Source: Sanguinoderma infundibulare (lineage: Eukaryota > Basidiomycota > Agaricomycetes > Polyporales > Polyporaceae). From it: a DNA stretch of 64,000 nucleotides. The position numbers and the translations under genes were made by a program. The notes below the pieces were generated by a model. It saw nothing but the letters and a program-made list of their open reading frames with translations, had not been told where the DNA came from and did no database searches. This document shows positions 43,324 through 54,656 of the stretch, in pieces. The number at the start of each line of letters is the position of its first letter. Position 1 is the stretch's first letter. The stretch is taken from assembly GCA_032821775.1 (NCBI GenBank), contig JAVLRN010000006.1:310001-374000 (forward strand), read 5' to 3'.

Positions 43324-45209
43324 ATGCGCGGTATCCTCGCCTCTTCCGTCATTCTTTCCGCTGTTTCATCTACCTTTGGCGCTTGGATCCCGTACAGCCA
43401 GCTCAAGAACCGTGTGGCCAATGCCTTCCTTGACTGTTTGGAGAGCGCAGGCCTGAACCCCGTCGTCGAGGGAGAATCTGCCTATGCTACTGACGCTGCG
43501 CCGTTCAACCTTCGGTAAGTCCTGCAAAGCCTCACGAGATTCGCATCTTTGACCGAACTCAACTAGGTTTAACTGGAAGCCCGCTGCGCTCGTGTATCCG
43601 ACCGACGCCAACGGTGTCTCTGCTGCTGTGAAGTGCGGTGCTTCGAACGGCGTCAAGGTCAACGCACGGAGCGGCGGTCACTCCTGTGAGCCTTTCCATA
43701 CCATTCCATGTCATTCGTGTCCGTTATATCGACCCATTCCATTCATTTTACAACAGACGCCGCGTTTGCGCTTGGTGGTGAGGATGGCCACTTGACCGTT
43801 AGCCTCGACAACCTCCGTCATCTTTCCCTCGATGGCGACCAGGCCACCTTCGGCACGGGCAATCATATCGGTGATGTCGCCCTCTACCTTTGGGAGAACG
43901 GTGCGTGAGTTCGCGTACACGTGTGTGGTCCCCAAAGCGCGCGCCATCTCGTGTCCTGAACCTTGAACCTTGAAGTCTGACTGTTCCGGCTACCTGACAG
44001 GCCAGCGAGCAATGGCACACGGTACCTGCCCATACGTGGGGACTGGCGGCCATGCGGGCCAGGGAGGCTTCGGCCTTCCCTCCCGCTCCTGGGGTCTGCT
44101 CTCTGATCAAGTAGTGTCACTCCAGATCGTTACCGCCGACGGCGAGATCCTCACGGCGTCCCCAACCGAGAACGAGGACCTCTTCTGGGCGGCGACTGGT
44201 GCCGGCGCGTCGTTCGGTATCATCACCTCTTTCACGACTATAACACATCAGGCACTCGACTCCATCGCGTTCGCGTACACGTTCGCCAACTACGACGCAC
44301 AACAGGCGAGCAACGGTCTTCAGGCGTGGCAGGCGTTCGGCAACGACCCCGTGAACAAGCTCGACACCGCCGTCGGTCTCCAGATCCACGTCGAGCCCGG
44401 TAGTTCGCCTCAGAATATCGTCTTCTCGGTCTCTGGCGTGTACTGTGAGCGACCGTTCAACTCTTACCACATGAGACGTGTCTAATGCCTTTTGAACGTA
44501 GACGGCGTGGACGAGGCACAAGTGAATGCCACCTTCGCGCCCCTCCTCCAGGAGCTCGGCACCCCGACGGACGTATTCCTCGAGAAGCAGGACTGGATCA
44601 CCTCCGTCCTCTACCTCGCCGGCGTGAACAGCATCAACGACCTCAATTCGACGCTCGCGCCCGACACCCACGACAACTTCTACGCGACGTCCACGTTCGT
44701 CTCCGAGTCAGAGCCGATGAACCAGGCCGCGTCCGACGCGCTCTTCCAGTACTTCTACGGCCCGGGCGCCAGCACGCAAGTGCAGTGGTTCGCGATCTTC
44801 GACCTGTACGGCGGCGGCGACTCGGCCGTCACGAGCAAGGGCGCGGACTACAACGCGTTCGACGCGCGCGACGCGCTGTATTCGATCCAGTACTACGGCT
44901 CGATCCCTAGCGGGGTGTCGGATGCCAACGCGATCGCGTTCATCCAGGGCATGAAGAGCGCCGTCGAGGACAACCAGCCCGAGACGCAGTTCAAGGAATA
45001 CGGTGAGTCTCAGTGACTGGCGCATCGTGCTTTTTCGCCCCGGCGAGAAGGGAAACTCACGTCTTGGCTCTCTAGTGAACTACATCGACAGCACCTACAC
45101 GGCGGCGGAGGCGCATCAGCGCTATTACCCCACCCACACCGCTAACCTCACGGCATTGAAGGACAAGTATGACCCCAACCGCGTTATCCACTTCCCTCAG
45201 GACTTCTAA
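43324..45209 (+). CDS. FAD-linked oxidase, berberine-bridge-enzyme-like (AA7)
   Basis: Secreted flavoenzyme oxidising carbohydrates or phenolic alcohols with release of H2O2. Exons 43324-43514, 43567-43685, 43757-43900, 44001-44444, 44502-45002 and 45076-45209 join in frame to 510 residues. Signal peptide MRGILASSVILSAVSSTFGA. The FAD domain has LVYPTDANGVSAAVKCG and ARSGGHS|YAAF, whose His attaches to the FAD 8-alpha methyl. AHGTCPYVGTGGHAGQGGFG supplies the second, cysteinyl, attachment point. WAATGAGASFGIITSF follows. The C-terminal BBE segment ends RYYPTHTANLTALKDKYDPN, with the usual YDP motif. Both flavin ligands are present, so the enzyme should be active; the substrate cannot be read from sequence. 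Confidence 0.92.
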
Positions 45210-45888
45210 TCGTGACGATTAATGGATACGGTCTCGTCTGATCGATTTTACGGAGGACTACGTTTCACTTATTTGGCGGGAAAGGTATTTTGAAGAAGAA
45301 TTACTTACAATATCACCAACGCTCATTACAGTATCATCATTTGACCATCGGACTCTCGAGATACTCGGAGACCTTTATAGTGCTCGTAGGACCGCTTTAC
45401 TGACTCTACGCCGCTTGTACGCTATCTCAGTACATCCTGCTTTGTTGATGCTGCACCCACGGCACACGGACTTAATCATTGCACATATATCAACAGTATC
45501 ATCCTCATCTCGGTTCATCGTCCTGCAGGAGTCAATTGAACAAGGCCTGGAGACCACGGACATCCGTCGCGGACGCTAGGTAGGACATCGCGACGTGCAT
45601 TGCCAACATATACCTTGACTTCCATTCACCTCCTGTAGCGGACGGGTATACGTCTGGGCTTGAACTCGATGTTGCAGAAAATCCAAACGTACAATGTGAC
45701 AACGGCACAGGTGTATTCCAACCATAACATGCATAGCAAGCAAAAGCCAGGACCCTTGATGGTGCAACTACGAGATGACGAACAAGCAAAGACAAACATG
45801 CAAATGATCGTGCGCGAATCGAGACAATACATACAGCTTCGAACACAGCAAACCCACAGCGAGACGGCAGAGTGAAACATAGCGCCCC
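45210..45888. other. Convergent 3' spacer, AA7 to BTB gene
   Basis: AT-rich 3' flanks of two convergent genes. No element or RNA seen. Confidence 0.5.
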
Positions 45889-47113
45889 TCAACTCGCGCT
45901 CTCGACCCTCTCCTCCGCCGCCTCCGACTCGGCCGCCGGCTTCTGCTGCTGCGGCCCCTCGCCCTTCTCGCGCAGCCCGAACCACTCCGGGATCAAGTCC
46001 CACGCCTCCTTCCTCGCCCTCGCGACGGCGAGCGAGAAGTCCTCCTTGCACGACGCGCAGATCCTCAAGCCGCACTGGCGCGTCCCGTCCGAGAAGTCCG
46101 TGCGCGAGAGCATCTCGACCGCCTGCACGAGCGAGAAGAGCGGGTCCGCGTCGCGGCCCGTCGCGATCCCGCTCACCGCCCGCAGCAGGTTGAGCATGAT
46201 AAAGTAGTACGACTCGCGGCAGTGGTGCCCGTTCGCGTGCGCCTTGTTCGCGCAGTTGGCCGAGATCGTCCGCCCGTGCAGCTCGCGCTGGATGAAGTCC
46301 GCCAGGAAGCGCTGCCCCGCCTCGCGCCCGAGGAACGTCGCGCGCAGGTGGGGCGAGCCGAGCCGCAGCTGGACGAGGCTGCTGTTGCTGCCCGTGCTCG
46401 CCGCGCCGGGTTGGGTGTGGAGCGGAACGTGGGCTTGGGCACGGACCTTGGAAGGGAGAAGGGATGGGATGGTGGAAGCCCCTGCCGCGATCTTGCGCGG
46501 GCCATAGCGGCAGAGATCGTAGAACGCGCAAGGGAGGAGATGGTCGAGGTTGAGCTCGTGGGCGAGTTGGATGACGAGTATGGGATGGGGGAACCGCTCG
46601 CGGGGGTTGTAGCGCGTGTCGACAGTCGCTTGCTGCTCGCGCCTGTCCCAGTCGTGCAACGTCAGAGGCCAATCGGCTTCGAGGCGCGCAAGACACCGTT
46701 CGCGAAGGTGCTCGATGAGGTACTTTGAGGACATCCGCAGGACGGCGGAGATCGCGCAGAAGTCGCCGGCAGAGGGCTTCTTGAAGTACCTATCGGGAGT
46801 GGATCGAGTTCGCGGTGAGAAGTGTCAGCCACCACGAAGGCGAGGTACGCGATACTCACAATCCATCGTAGAGTGCACGCAAGAGGTGCAGTACGTCGGA
46901 CGGATCGTCATGAAGCTCGACCCAGGGAATGCCGTCGATGGTTTCTGAGGCAGGCTGCGGAAGGGAAAACATGTCGCGGAAGACATCGGAGTGGCGCACG
47001 AGCTGGCCTTGATGCACCTTGAACGCGATGTCTTCGACAAGAAGAACGACATTGCCGTCCGAGAACCAAAAGTCGGTCGTCTTGAACTTCTCAAGTTGTG
47101 GCGGTGTGGTCAT
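45889..47113 (-). CDS. BTB/POZ-domain protein
   Basis: Exons 46860-47113 and 45889-46789 give 384 residues. The start at 47113 (MTTPPQLEKFKTTDFWFSDG) is chosen over an upstream in-frame ATG because fungal BTB proteins begin shortly before this motif. BTB core at residues 15-95: FWFSDGNVVLLVEDIAFKVH, HSDVFRDMFSLPQP, WVELHDDPSDVLHLLRALYD. After it come YLIEHLRERCLARLEADWPL and ALELNLDHLLPCAFYDLCRY-like helices, and a Cys pair near the end (CGLRICASCKEDF). The C-terminus is Gln/Glu-rich. Members are presumed adaptors or nuclear regulators; partner unknown. It has the same layout as the BTB pair at 54.6 and 61.6 kb. Confidence 0.85.
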
Positions 47114-47643
47114 AGCCGAGCGAGACACCATCAAGGCGTGCGAGCCAAATGAAAGCAAGAACGAGATTGAATCTCGAACTGCGTCCCAGCGCCGAAGGTC
47201 CTGCTTGAGGCTGACACGTCAGCCTCGAGCAGCGAACAGGTACTGCTTCAGACTGAAATGAAATGGGACGAGACAGCGCCTGGCGCGAGAGAGCTACGGC
47301 AAGTCAAACGACAAAACCTGCTACGATGAAGATCAGCAAGTTCCGTTCGATTTGCAAACGGAATGCTCACATTCAGCAGTGGAAGACGTCCAGCTCCAGA
47401 GTCATCCTCAATGTGAGCGAGCTCGAGTCACGAAGCGACTGCACTGGATTGGATCAGAAGGTAAACGAAAACAACGCGAGAACACGAGAAAGCAATACAT
47501 GAGCAGCGTGCAATACGAATATACAAGTGCGGCAAAGCGAATAATACACCGGTCCGATAGTGATGTGAAGTGCGAGTCAGAGCATGGCGAAAGAACAGTG
47601 GCATGCGTCATACACGATGGTCACGATATAAGGAAATGAACGG
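47114..47643. other. Spacer
   Basis: 5' flank of the BTB gene and 3' flank of the next gene. Nothing else recognisable. Confidence 0.4.
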
Positions 47644-49284
47644 TCAATGCGCGTTCGACCCGGAGTGCCGCGAGTGGGACGAACGCTGCGTGGGAGGCAC
47701 GCCGGGCGTGGGCGACGTGGCCCTCACATGGTTCCTCTGCACCGCGGGAGGAGGAGGGGGTGGGAGGAGGCCAGGCGGAGGTCCTGGGATCATGTACACG
47801 GGGAGCGCTTGGGGATGCGGAGACGTGGACGGCGACGTCGATCCTTCCGAGACCGGGTGTAGGGGCGATGTCATGGGCGAGGGATACACGTACAACGGCT
47901 GCGGCGTCGAGAAGTAATAGCTGCACGTCACAGCATGGTGGCACTGTCCGTGCGAGGACGCCCCCGGAGATGGTATCACGGCCGGGGAAGACACGAAGCT
48001 CAGCGGGGTGTGGATTGCCTGCTGTTGCTGCTGTTGTGGGTGCAGGCGTGTGCGCGAAGCTGAGCGCGAGGCTGAGCCAGTGCTGGTGGGTGAGGACGGC
48101 GCGCCGTCGCTGCGAAGCTGGACCGTGGTCTCGCGTGGGGACACGGGACCTCCCAGAAGGTCGATATCCTGGTGCTTGGGCGTGTACCACGACTGGGACA
48201 CCTTCGCCTTGCCCACGCGCGCACGGTTCGACTGGGTCGGACGGTAGTCGAGCGCGACGCGGTCAGACATCCACGGCAGGTTCTTCAGCTCGTGGAAGAA
48301 GTTCGCCACACGCGTGATGTGGGCGCTGAACGAGTCGTCCGGGGGCCCCGGCGGCATCTCCATCTCCTTGTAATCGCTCGCGAGCTCAGGGTGTGCGAGT
48401 ATCACTCCGGCAGGCATGAATCGGGGCGTGTCCGGTGCGATACTCGGGCTCTGCACCTGTGAACTCGCGCGGCGCGCCGAGGTCGGCAGACTCGTGCGAC
48501 GGCTGGGCTCGCCGGCAAACGACAGCTCGGTGGGGGCCTTCTGAGCGCCGGAGATGTCGATCGCTTCGGTAAACGAGGCGTGCGAGGGATCGACAGTCGC
48601 GCCAGGTTCGTCGTAGGCGGGCGCAGGGACAAAGTGGGACTCGCCGGTGGAGTGCGCCGTGCCAGGAGCCCCCTTGCGCGTCGCCGCACGGTCGTAGAAG
48701 GTGTTCTTGATGACCTTCGGGAACCGTCTCAAAGAGACCGCGAACCCACCGACAAAGTCCTTCGCCCGACCCGTGGGTTTGCTGCTCGGGCCTAGTTCGA
48801 GCTCGACGGCGGGTGGGGCGGGGGCGTCTGGATCGTCCAGTGAAATGACTTGCCGTGCATACGGTTCGCCTTCTAGGGCCGCCTGGTCCTCCAGCGGCAC
48901 CGCATCGTCAACAAAGCTGTAGGCGGCCTCGCTGGGCCCGATGGTCATCGCCTCTTCTTCCCAATCACGGTCTTCCGGATGCTCGGAGGGTTGCGACATG
49001 GTGAATGGGCGGGGGGTTGCGTCGACTTCACCATATGCAGGCTGGAAGTCGGACGTTGTCCGAGACTGTGAGGGAAGTGGCAGAGGACGTGAAGCCGAGG
49101 AGAGTACCCGAGGCGAAATCGCGGGTGGTGGCGGCATGCCAGACAGCGACCGAAATTCCTTCGAGTTCCAGCTCGCCATGCTGACGTGAGTATAGCGGTT
49201 TCGTCGTGGAGTATTGGGATACGGTGAGGATTGCCCATAGGACGAATCGTACGCGCTCGGATACAGACCGTCGTTCTGCTCCAT
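47644..49284 (-). CDS. Conserved fungal hypothetical protein, disordered, Pro/Ser-rich
   Basis: One long exon. The start at 49284 (MEQNDGLYPSAYDSSYG) is preferred to the upstream in-frame ATG at 49392, since the extra 36 residues look like leader. The product is 546 residues, largely disordered, with PPPPAIS, a six-Gln run and a late eight-Pro region. Two blocks look conserved and folded: AKDFVGGFAVSLRRFPKVIK near residue 180 and RVANFFHELKNLPWMSDRVA then YRPTQSNRARVGKAK and SQSWYTPKHQDIDLL near 340. I know no name for the family. A splice site near the Gln run might add a further exon, as the Pro-rich tail reads like the end of a real protein. Function unknown. Confidence 0.65.
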   Translation of the reverse strand: MEQNDGLYPSAYDSSYGQSSPYPNTPRRNRYTHVSMASWNSKEFRSLSGMPPPPAISPRVLSSASRPLPLPSQSRTTSDFQPAYGEVDATPRPFTMSQPSEHPEDRDWEEEAMTIGPSEAAYSFVDDAVPLEDQAALEGEPYARQVISLDDPDAPAPPAVELELGPSSKPTGRAKDFVGGFAVSLRRFPKVIKNTFYDRAATRKGAPGTAHSTGESHFVPAPAYDEPGATVDPSHASFTEAIDISGAQKAPTELSFAGEPSRRTSLPTSARRASSQVQSPSIAPDTPRFMPAGVILAHPELASDYKEMEMPPGPPDDSFSAHITRVANFFHELKNLPWMSDRVALDYRPTQSNRARVGKAKVSQSWYTPKHQDIDLLGGPVSPRETTVQLRSDGAPSSPTSTGSASRSASRTRLHPQQQQQQAIHTPLSFVSSPAVIPSPGASSHGQCHHAVTCSYYFSTPQPLYVYPSPMTSPLHPVSEGSTSPSTSPHPQALPVYMIPGPPPGLLPPPPPPAVQRNHVRATSPTPGVPPTQRSSHSRHSGSNAH

Positions 49285-50007
49285 GGCGAGAAGAGAGAGT
49301 CGTCCAGACAAGGTCCGAGGCGGCTCATTGAGGTGGTTCGCAGCGCTTGTGGCTCCACGAGGGTGCAACGAGGCCCCGGCTTCTGCAGTCACGGGTCATC
49401 GGCAAGCAAATTGGGCCACAAACAGCGAGCTGAAGACTGGAGCCTGAGGTGCGTCAACAATGCGGAGGGCATGGGTGGAGTTAAGTAGATCTGAAATCTT
49501 CATCAGCGCTCGGGTATAGATGAGATAATGACCTAGCCGAAGGACTTACTCAGAGTCCCTTGGGATACATATGATATGTGGGTACTACCACTCGGACGGA
49601 GAAGAAACGTAACGAGCACAGTCGTGATGGTTTATTTTTCAGGCGCAGAAGGACTCGGAAAGGAGGAAGCAAGGAATCACGAATTCGGGTCGATCAATTT
49701 CAATCATCACTGTGTGCGTGGTCACCAATGTGGACACCGAACAACGGCGTACAGTAGTACAGGAGTAACGTAGCGTCTACGAGTGCTCGTCGTTGGCAAA
49801 GGATCCGGATGTTCGTCGATCAATTCACCGTTCATTAAAGCAACCGGGCAACAATTCTGTACATGTTATATCGAGTCGTTCAAGATGAAATCATCTTTGG
49901 TGCACACCGATGGAGAGACGAACAAAATTAGCAGAGATATAGATAATACAACAATTTGTCCACCGCGGTATAATAATACGGACGAGCGGCGCATCCAACG
50001 CGCACGC
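49285..50007. other. Spacer
   Basis: Upstream flank of the hypothetical gene and 3' flank of the thiolase gene. No gene or repeat recognised. Confidence 0.4.
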
Positions 50008-51463
50008 TCACTGCTCGCTGACGAAGATCGCCGCCATACCCATACCCGAACCGATGCACATGCTCGTGCAGAAGATCTTGCCGCCCGTCTGCTTCGCGAT
50101 GTTCAAACCGGTAGCGACTTGACGGGCACCAGCTGCAAATGGCTCGTCACCAAAAACCGTCGAAATAGGGGCACAGAAGAAACGTACTGCAGCCCAATGG
50201 GTGACCGATGGCGATCGCACCACCGTTGAGGTTGACCTTCTCGAAGGGGATGCCGAGGTGCTGTACCGAGTAGACCGCCTGGGATGCAAACGCCTCGTTG
50301 ATCTCGTAGAAGTCGATTTCGTCCTTCGACAGACCCGTCTGCTCGAGGACTTTAGGGATGGCGTACGCAGGGCCGACGCCCATGATGCGCGGGGGGACGC
50401 CGACGGCGGCGGCCGCGACAAATTTGCCGACGATGGGTAGCCCGAGCTTCTTTGCGACCGAACGGCGCGCGAGGACGACAGCGGCGGCGCCATCCGAGAC
50501 CTGCGACGCGTTGCCGGCATGTGTCGTACCGTCCTTCTGGAATGCAGGCTTGAGCTTTGCGAGCGACTGGGCCGTGACACCATCGCGAACGCCGTCGTCC
50601 TGGTCGACGATGATCTCGACCTCCTTGTCCGTCTTGGGGTCAACGACCTTGACCTTGAGGGGCACGATCTCGCCCGCGAACTTGCCAGCCTTCTGCGCTG
50701 CGGCGGCCTTCTGGAAGGACTTGGCGGCGAAGTCGTCCTGGACCTGGCGCGAGATGTTGAAGTCGGCAGCGACGTTCTCGGAGGTGATACCCATGGAGAT
50801 TAGACAATCCTCGGACTCCTGGTTCGAGAGGACGGCCTCGGAGAAACCATCGGGCATCGCACCGCCGCCGTAGCCGAAGGTCATGGACTCAACACCAGCA
50901 CCTGCGAGTCAAGGGGGATAAATATGGTGGGTGAGGACATGTCGAAGGGGCACGTACCGATGCCAAGGTCAATCATGCCGGTCGCAATCTCGCTCGCAAT
51001 GATGTTCACGGCCTGGAGGCCGGACGCGCATTGTCTGTTGACTGTGCTAATGGGGACGGTGTTCGGGATGCCAGAGTGAAGGGCGGCCATGCGAGCAGCG
51101 GACGCTCCTCCACCTGCGGGAAGGACGTTTCCGACGGTGATGTCTCCAATGAAAGCGGGGTTAACGCCTGCCTTCTTTACGACCGCGCTGAAGACACCGG
51201 AGAGGATCTCTTCTGGCCGAGTGTCCTTGAAGCCACCTTTCTTCGCCTGTACCCACACATTCATTCGTCAATCACTGTGTGATACAACACCCTCACATAC
51301 TCCATCTCCTGTCGCCTTCCAATGAATCGGGATGGACACGCACCTTTGTGATTGCAGAGCGCACTGCAGCGACGATGACGACGTCATTATCGTGCTGGGA
51401 GAGGGCTTTCGCCTTGGGCGTGATGCCAGTGAGGTTTTTGATGCTCTGGGAGATGGAAGACAT
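50008..51463 (-). CDS. 3-ketoacyl-CoA thiolase (acetyl-CoA acyltransferase)
   Basis: Last step of fatty-acid beta-oxidation: thiolytic cleavage of 3-ketoacyl-CoA to acetyl-CoA and a shortened acyl-CoA. Exons 51344-51463, 50958-51246, 50188-50901 and 50008-50132 give 415 residues. The acyl-enzyme cysteine is in NRQCASGLQAV. NEAFASQA, GGAIAIGHPLGC|TGARQV (catalytic His) and the second active cysteine in CIGSGMGMAA are all present. ESMTFGYGGGAMPDGFSEAV and DGVRDGVTAQSLAKLKPAF resemble the peroxisomal ACAA1/Pot1 type rather than the cytosolic ERG10 type. The N-terminus (MSSISQSIKNLTGITPKAKA) has no clear PTS2 and the C-terminus (FVSEQ) no PTS1, so location is uncertain. Confidence 0.92.
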
Positions 51464-51808
51464 TGGGGGCTACGCAGAGAGAGGAGAAGAGGAGTTGAGA
51501 TGGGGAGAAGAAGAGGTGTCGGTTATAAGGACCCGGGCATGTCCTTCGGGCATGAGCTGAGCGACCGGTTCGGTGCCATGTGAAATATACCCCGCAACCC
51601 CAATTCTAGGGTTAAGCTGCCGGAAAATCACAATGGCCCTCGTTCGATCGAACGTGAAAATTCATATATCATCATCCCCTTGTGCGGAAAACAAGCTTGA
51701 ACAATCTACCAGGTTTTGCAGGAGGGCAAGGTGGTGATTTCACGCACGAGGGCAATCCTGCAGCAAAGCACAACACTAAGGATAGAACGCACAGGGACAT
51801 TATTTTAA
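51464..51808. other. Thiolase upstream region
   Basis: Promoter side of the thiolase gene. No motif that I can name apart from AT-rich stretches near 51660. Confidence 0.35.
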
Positions 51809-51901
51809 GGCCCAATGGTCTAGTCGTATGATTCGCGCTTCGGGTGCCGCATGCTGTCTTCCATATGCGCGAGGTCCCGGGTTCAATTCCCGGTTGGGCC
51901 C
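51809..51901 (+). tRNA. tRNA-Pro (CGG) with intron
   Basis: Mature part nearly identical to the tRNA at 21791: GGCCCAA/TTGGGCC acceptor, TGGTCTAGTCG A-box, CGCGC/GCGCG anticodon stem with CGG, T-arm CCGGGTTCAATTCCCGG. The intron after position 37 is about 21 nt and unrelated in sequence to that of the first copy. A TTTTT terminator follows at once. Confidence 0.92.
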
Positions 51902-53077
51902 TTTTTACAGCCGGTCTCTCAGAAGTGAAAATATGATTGAACCCTGGCAGAAGGTCGCGCGTACCCCCTGCCCGAGCTCCCAATACGTCTATCTCTCCAC
52001 GCAGGGCTCGCTCATTCTGCGGCCCCATAGCTGCCACTGAGCTTTCGCTGATGTGAACTGGACCTCCGGGGGGCTGCCACCGGCGCCAACATGATCTTGG
52101 TCTGTTGCCACCACTGTCGAACGAACAAGGACTAGGCCACCCAACAAGCACCACCGTCTCAGTGGTGATGGTGGTCCCAGAAAGGACTTTCGCTTTCACT
52201 CTGTAAGCCGACACCCTCACGATTCCCGACTACAGCATTGTGAGCTCGTCCTTGTCGGAGACGACCGACTCGTCGCATAACTGGTCGTCCGTCATCGACA
52301 CCCCCGTGCACTCCAGCGCGTGGTCCACTGCTGCGAACGCAGCTTCTCCGACTTCCTCGCGCCTGTCAGCCACCGACTACTTCCACAACTCGCCCTTCCA
52401 GCGGCGAAATGAGTCTGGGCCAATGATCGGCAAGTCCGCGTGGGGTCCACAGGATTGGCTCTCCGCGAACCCCCACCTGGAGCCTTCTTCGAGCAGCTCG
52501 CCGTTGTACATTGGCAACTTCTCTCCCGCACCATCATCGCCCTTCTCTTTCGCACAGGGCCTGAACCATGGTGTTCTAGATCGCTATGGCCTTTTCCCGA
52601 CCTCGTTCCCGCACGACTTCGCGTCAATTAGCTGGCGTGCGCTAACGCAGCGCCCATGCGACATAAGGTTGGTCAGTTGGGAGACAACGTATTGGATTCT
52701 TGTCGTGATACCAGGAGGAAGGCAGGACATCTACATAAATCACAAGTCCTCGGCCCGGACATTGACCTTCTTCCAAGCCGGGCGGTTCGAGATATCCTGC
52801 CACCATCTGCGCGAGATCGTCAGACGCCGTCCATTTCACTACCAAGTGCGAGAGTCTGGAAGGAATTACCTAGTAACGTTCGGGTAACTCTCAGACTCTA
52901 GGTAATCCAAGTTCATATCTTTGAGCAGCAAGCCATAGGAGAGGTGAAAGATGTCGATGAGCGCGTACTCCTGTCATGTGAAAAGGCACCGATGAGTTCG
53001 ATCCCGACCGAAGCACGGATGACGATACACTCACATCGATTCGTATTATCCGACTGGCACTGGGGCCGCATCCTGCC
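51902..53077. other. Spacer with an orphan open frame
   Basis: A frame open from 52240 to 52887 (216 codons) begins with GTG; its first ATG is at 52420 (MIGKSAWGPQDWLSANPHLE). Ser/Pro-rich first half, then SARTLTFFQAGRFEISCHHL. No family recognised and no intron signals, so possibly an orphan or chance frame. Confidence 0.3.
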
Positions 53078-54342
53078 TCAAGTGGCAGAGATCTCGAGGT
53101 CCAGCCCAACAAGCGCAACCGTTCCAAAACAAGACCGAAGGAGGGCCTTGTGCGCCTCCATCTCCTCCGCGGGGGCCGTGTTCTTCCCGGCTGTGCCACA
53201 GCATGAAGAGACCTTCAACCGCTTTAGAAGTGGGCACCTGGACCGGTCCGCGAGCGCGCTCGCGAGCTTCTTGCAGGAGGCTTCAAAACCATAGAGAGGC
53301 TCTTGTAGCTGCCGCCACTCTACCGAGAGCTCTTCGAGCAACGGAAACTGTGCGTGGGGATCCGGAGAGGATAGCAGGTCGGCGAGCATGTCCAGGAAGA
53401 GGAAGGAGTGTTCATTGAATAGGTGAATGGGGTGTATGATGCTAAGCGATTGCAGTTGCGCGCACTGCTTGAGACTGTTGTAAACGTTCGTGATGCTCTC
53501 GGCTGGTAAACGAAACTCGTGTTGGTGTCGCACAAACGCAATAGAATGCACGACTCACGATCGGACTCAGCGGGTAATCCCAGAGTACACTGACGAAGTG
53601 TTGATCGGACGGACGTGATCACGGGAGCCCATGCTTGGGTAGGTAACGTATCAGTGCGATCCCGGGTTGCGAACCGGAAGTTGCCGCTGTTGACGATACA
53701 GCTCAGGTCGAGGGCCTCCAGAGGGGCGTGCATGCTGGGCTCTAGGAGCACCTTTGCCAGGTCCTCTAAGAACGACCATGACACTGCCCCGCCGACGACC
53801 CTGAGCCGCTTGAGTTTAGCTGGAGCGTGGAGCTGAACGATGGAGTCACGGTAGGATGGGCGGGTGGAGTCTGTCCATGGGAAAATTGCTGTCGACGCAA
53901 TGACCACAAGCTGTTCCAGATCCAGAAGGGAATACGCGAGCGGCAGCAACTGGTGAAGGCCTTCGTTAAACTTGAGCCGGGAAAAGGTGAGAGAGCGGAG
54001 GTTGGGGAAGCGCTCCCAGAGGCACATGGTACCGGTCGGATCGTCCCATCGTTCGCGGACTCGGGCTCGAGCGCGTGTATCCAGCACACCCCTCAGGGTG
54101 AGGGAATGTACGATGGGCGGTATTTCAGGATTGGTGTCCAGGATCTCGAGTAGATGTTGCATACGGATGTGTGGCGAAGACTGGGAGCTCTGGACGGGGA
54201 CGACGATCTCGCTCCAGATGTGGAAACGAGCAGTTGGGTATAGTGCGTGAGAGGTGAGTGCACACGCAGCCAATGTGTCAATGTCGTCATGGAGGAAGTC
54301 CACGATATACTCCGCTAGTTCGACAGGAACAGCGGAGGACAT
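53078..54342 (-). CDS. F-box protein, different subfamily
   Basis: Exons 53559-54342 and 53078-53502 (57 nt intron) give 402 residues. The N-terminal F-box (VPVELAEYIVDFLHDDIDTL then ACALTSHALYPTARFHIWSE) is of the short agaricomycete type found at the very start of the protein, unlike the copies with a 50-residue leader. The rest has leucine-rich spacing (RFPNLRSLTFSRLKF, LEALDLSCIV, FPLLEELSVEWRQL). It does not belong to the copy 1-6 group and is not linked to a protease. Expected to recruit a substrate to an SCF ligase. No breaks found. Divergent from BTB alpha, 314 bp away. Confidence 0.82.
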
Positions 54343-54656
54343 GGTGCATTTGAAGTGGACTCCAAACGAGGGCGACGATCACGTCTGGCCTAATCTCAAA
54401 TGTCAGAGATGATTCTGATGTAAGCAAGCTTGTCAACACGGCAAAAGTGAACCTTGCACACCCTCCCGTTGAGTCATGAACGAAGGAGCGATTGCGTGAG
54501 GACTTACTGTATACGGTCCGCAGTACGGTGAGGCGAGCTCGCAAGCGCCGTGGCAACGCCGTGATGGAGTAACAATGTGACCAATTAGCGTCACAGCTGG
54601 CGCAAGGCCATTGATCTCTGTCGCGTCTCTCGCTGCTCCCACTCGCAAGCCTTGCG
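54343..54656. promoter_or_regulatory. Divergent promoter region, F-box / BTB alpha
   Basis: 314 bp between two start codons. The BTB-proximal 140 bp are repeated in inverted form at 62650-62765, so promoter DNA was copied together with the BTB gene. Confidence 0.4.

Noticed and set aside
45626..46696. 356-codon frame overlapping the BTB gene in another minus-strand frame
   Set aside because: Arg/Pro/Ala-rich composition of an off-frame GC-rich gene; the BTB motifs lie in the other frame.
51672..52220. 182-codon minus-strand frame across the second tRNA-Pro
   Set aside because: It translates the complement of the tRNA (the typical GIEPGTSR peptide artefact).
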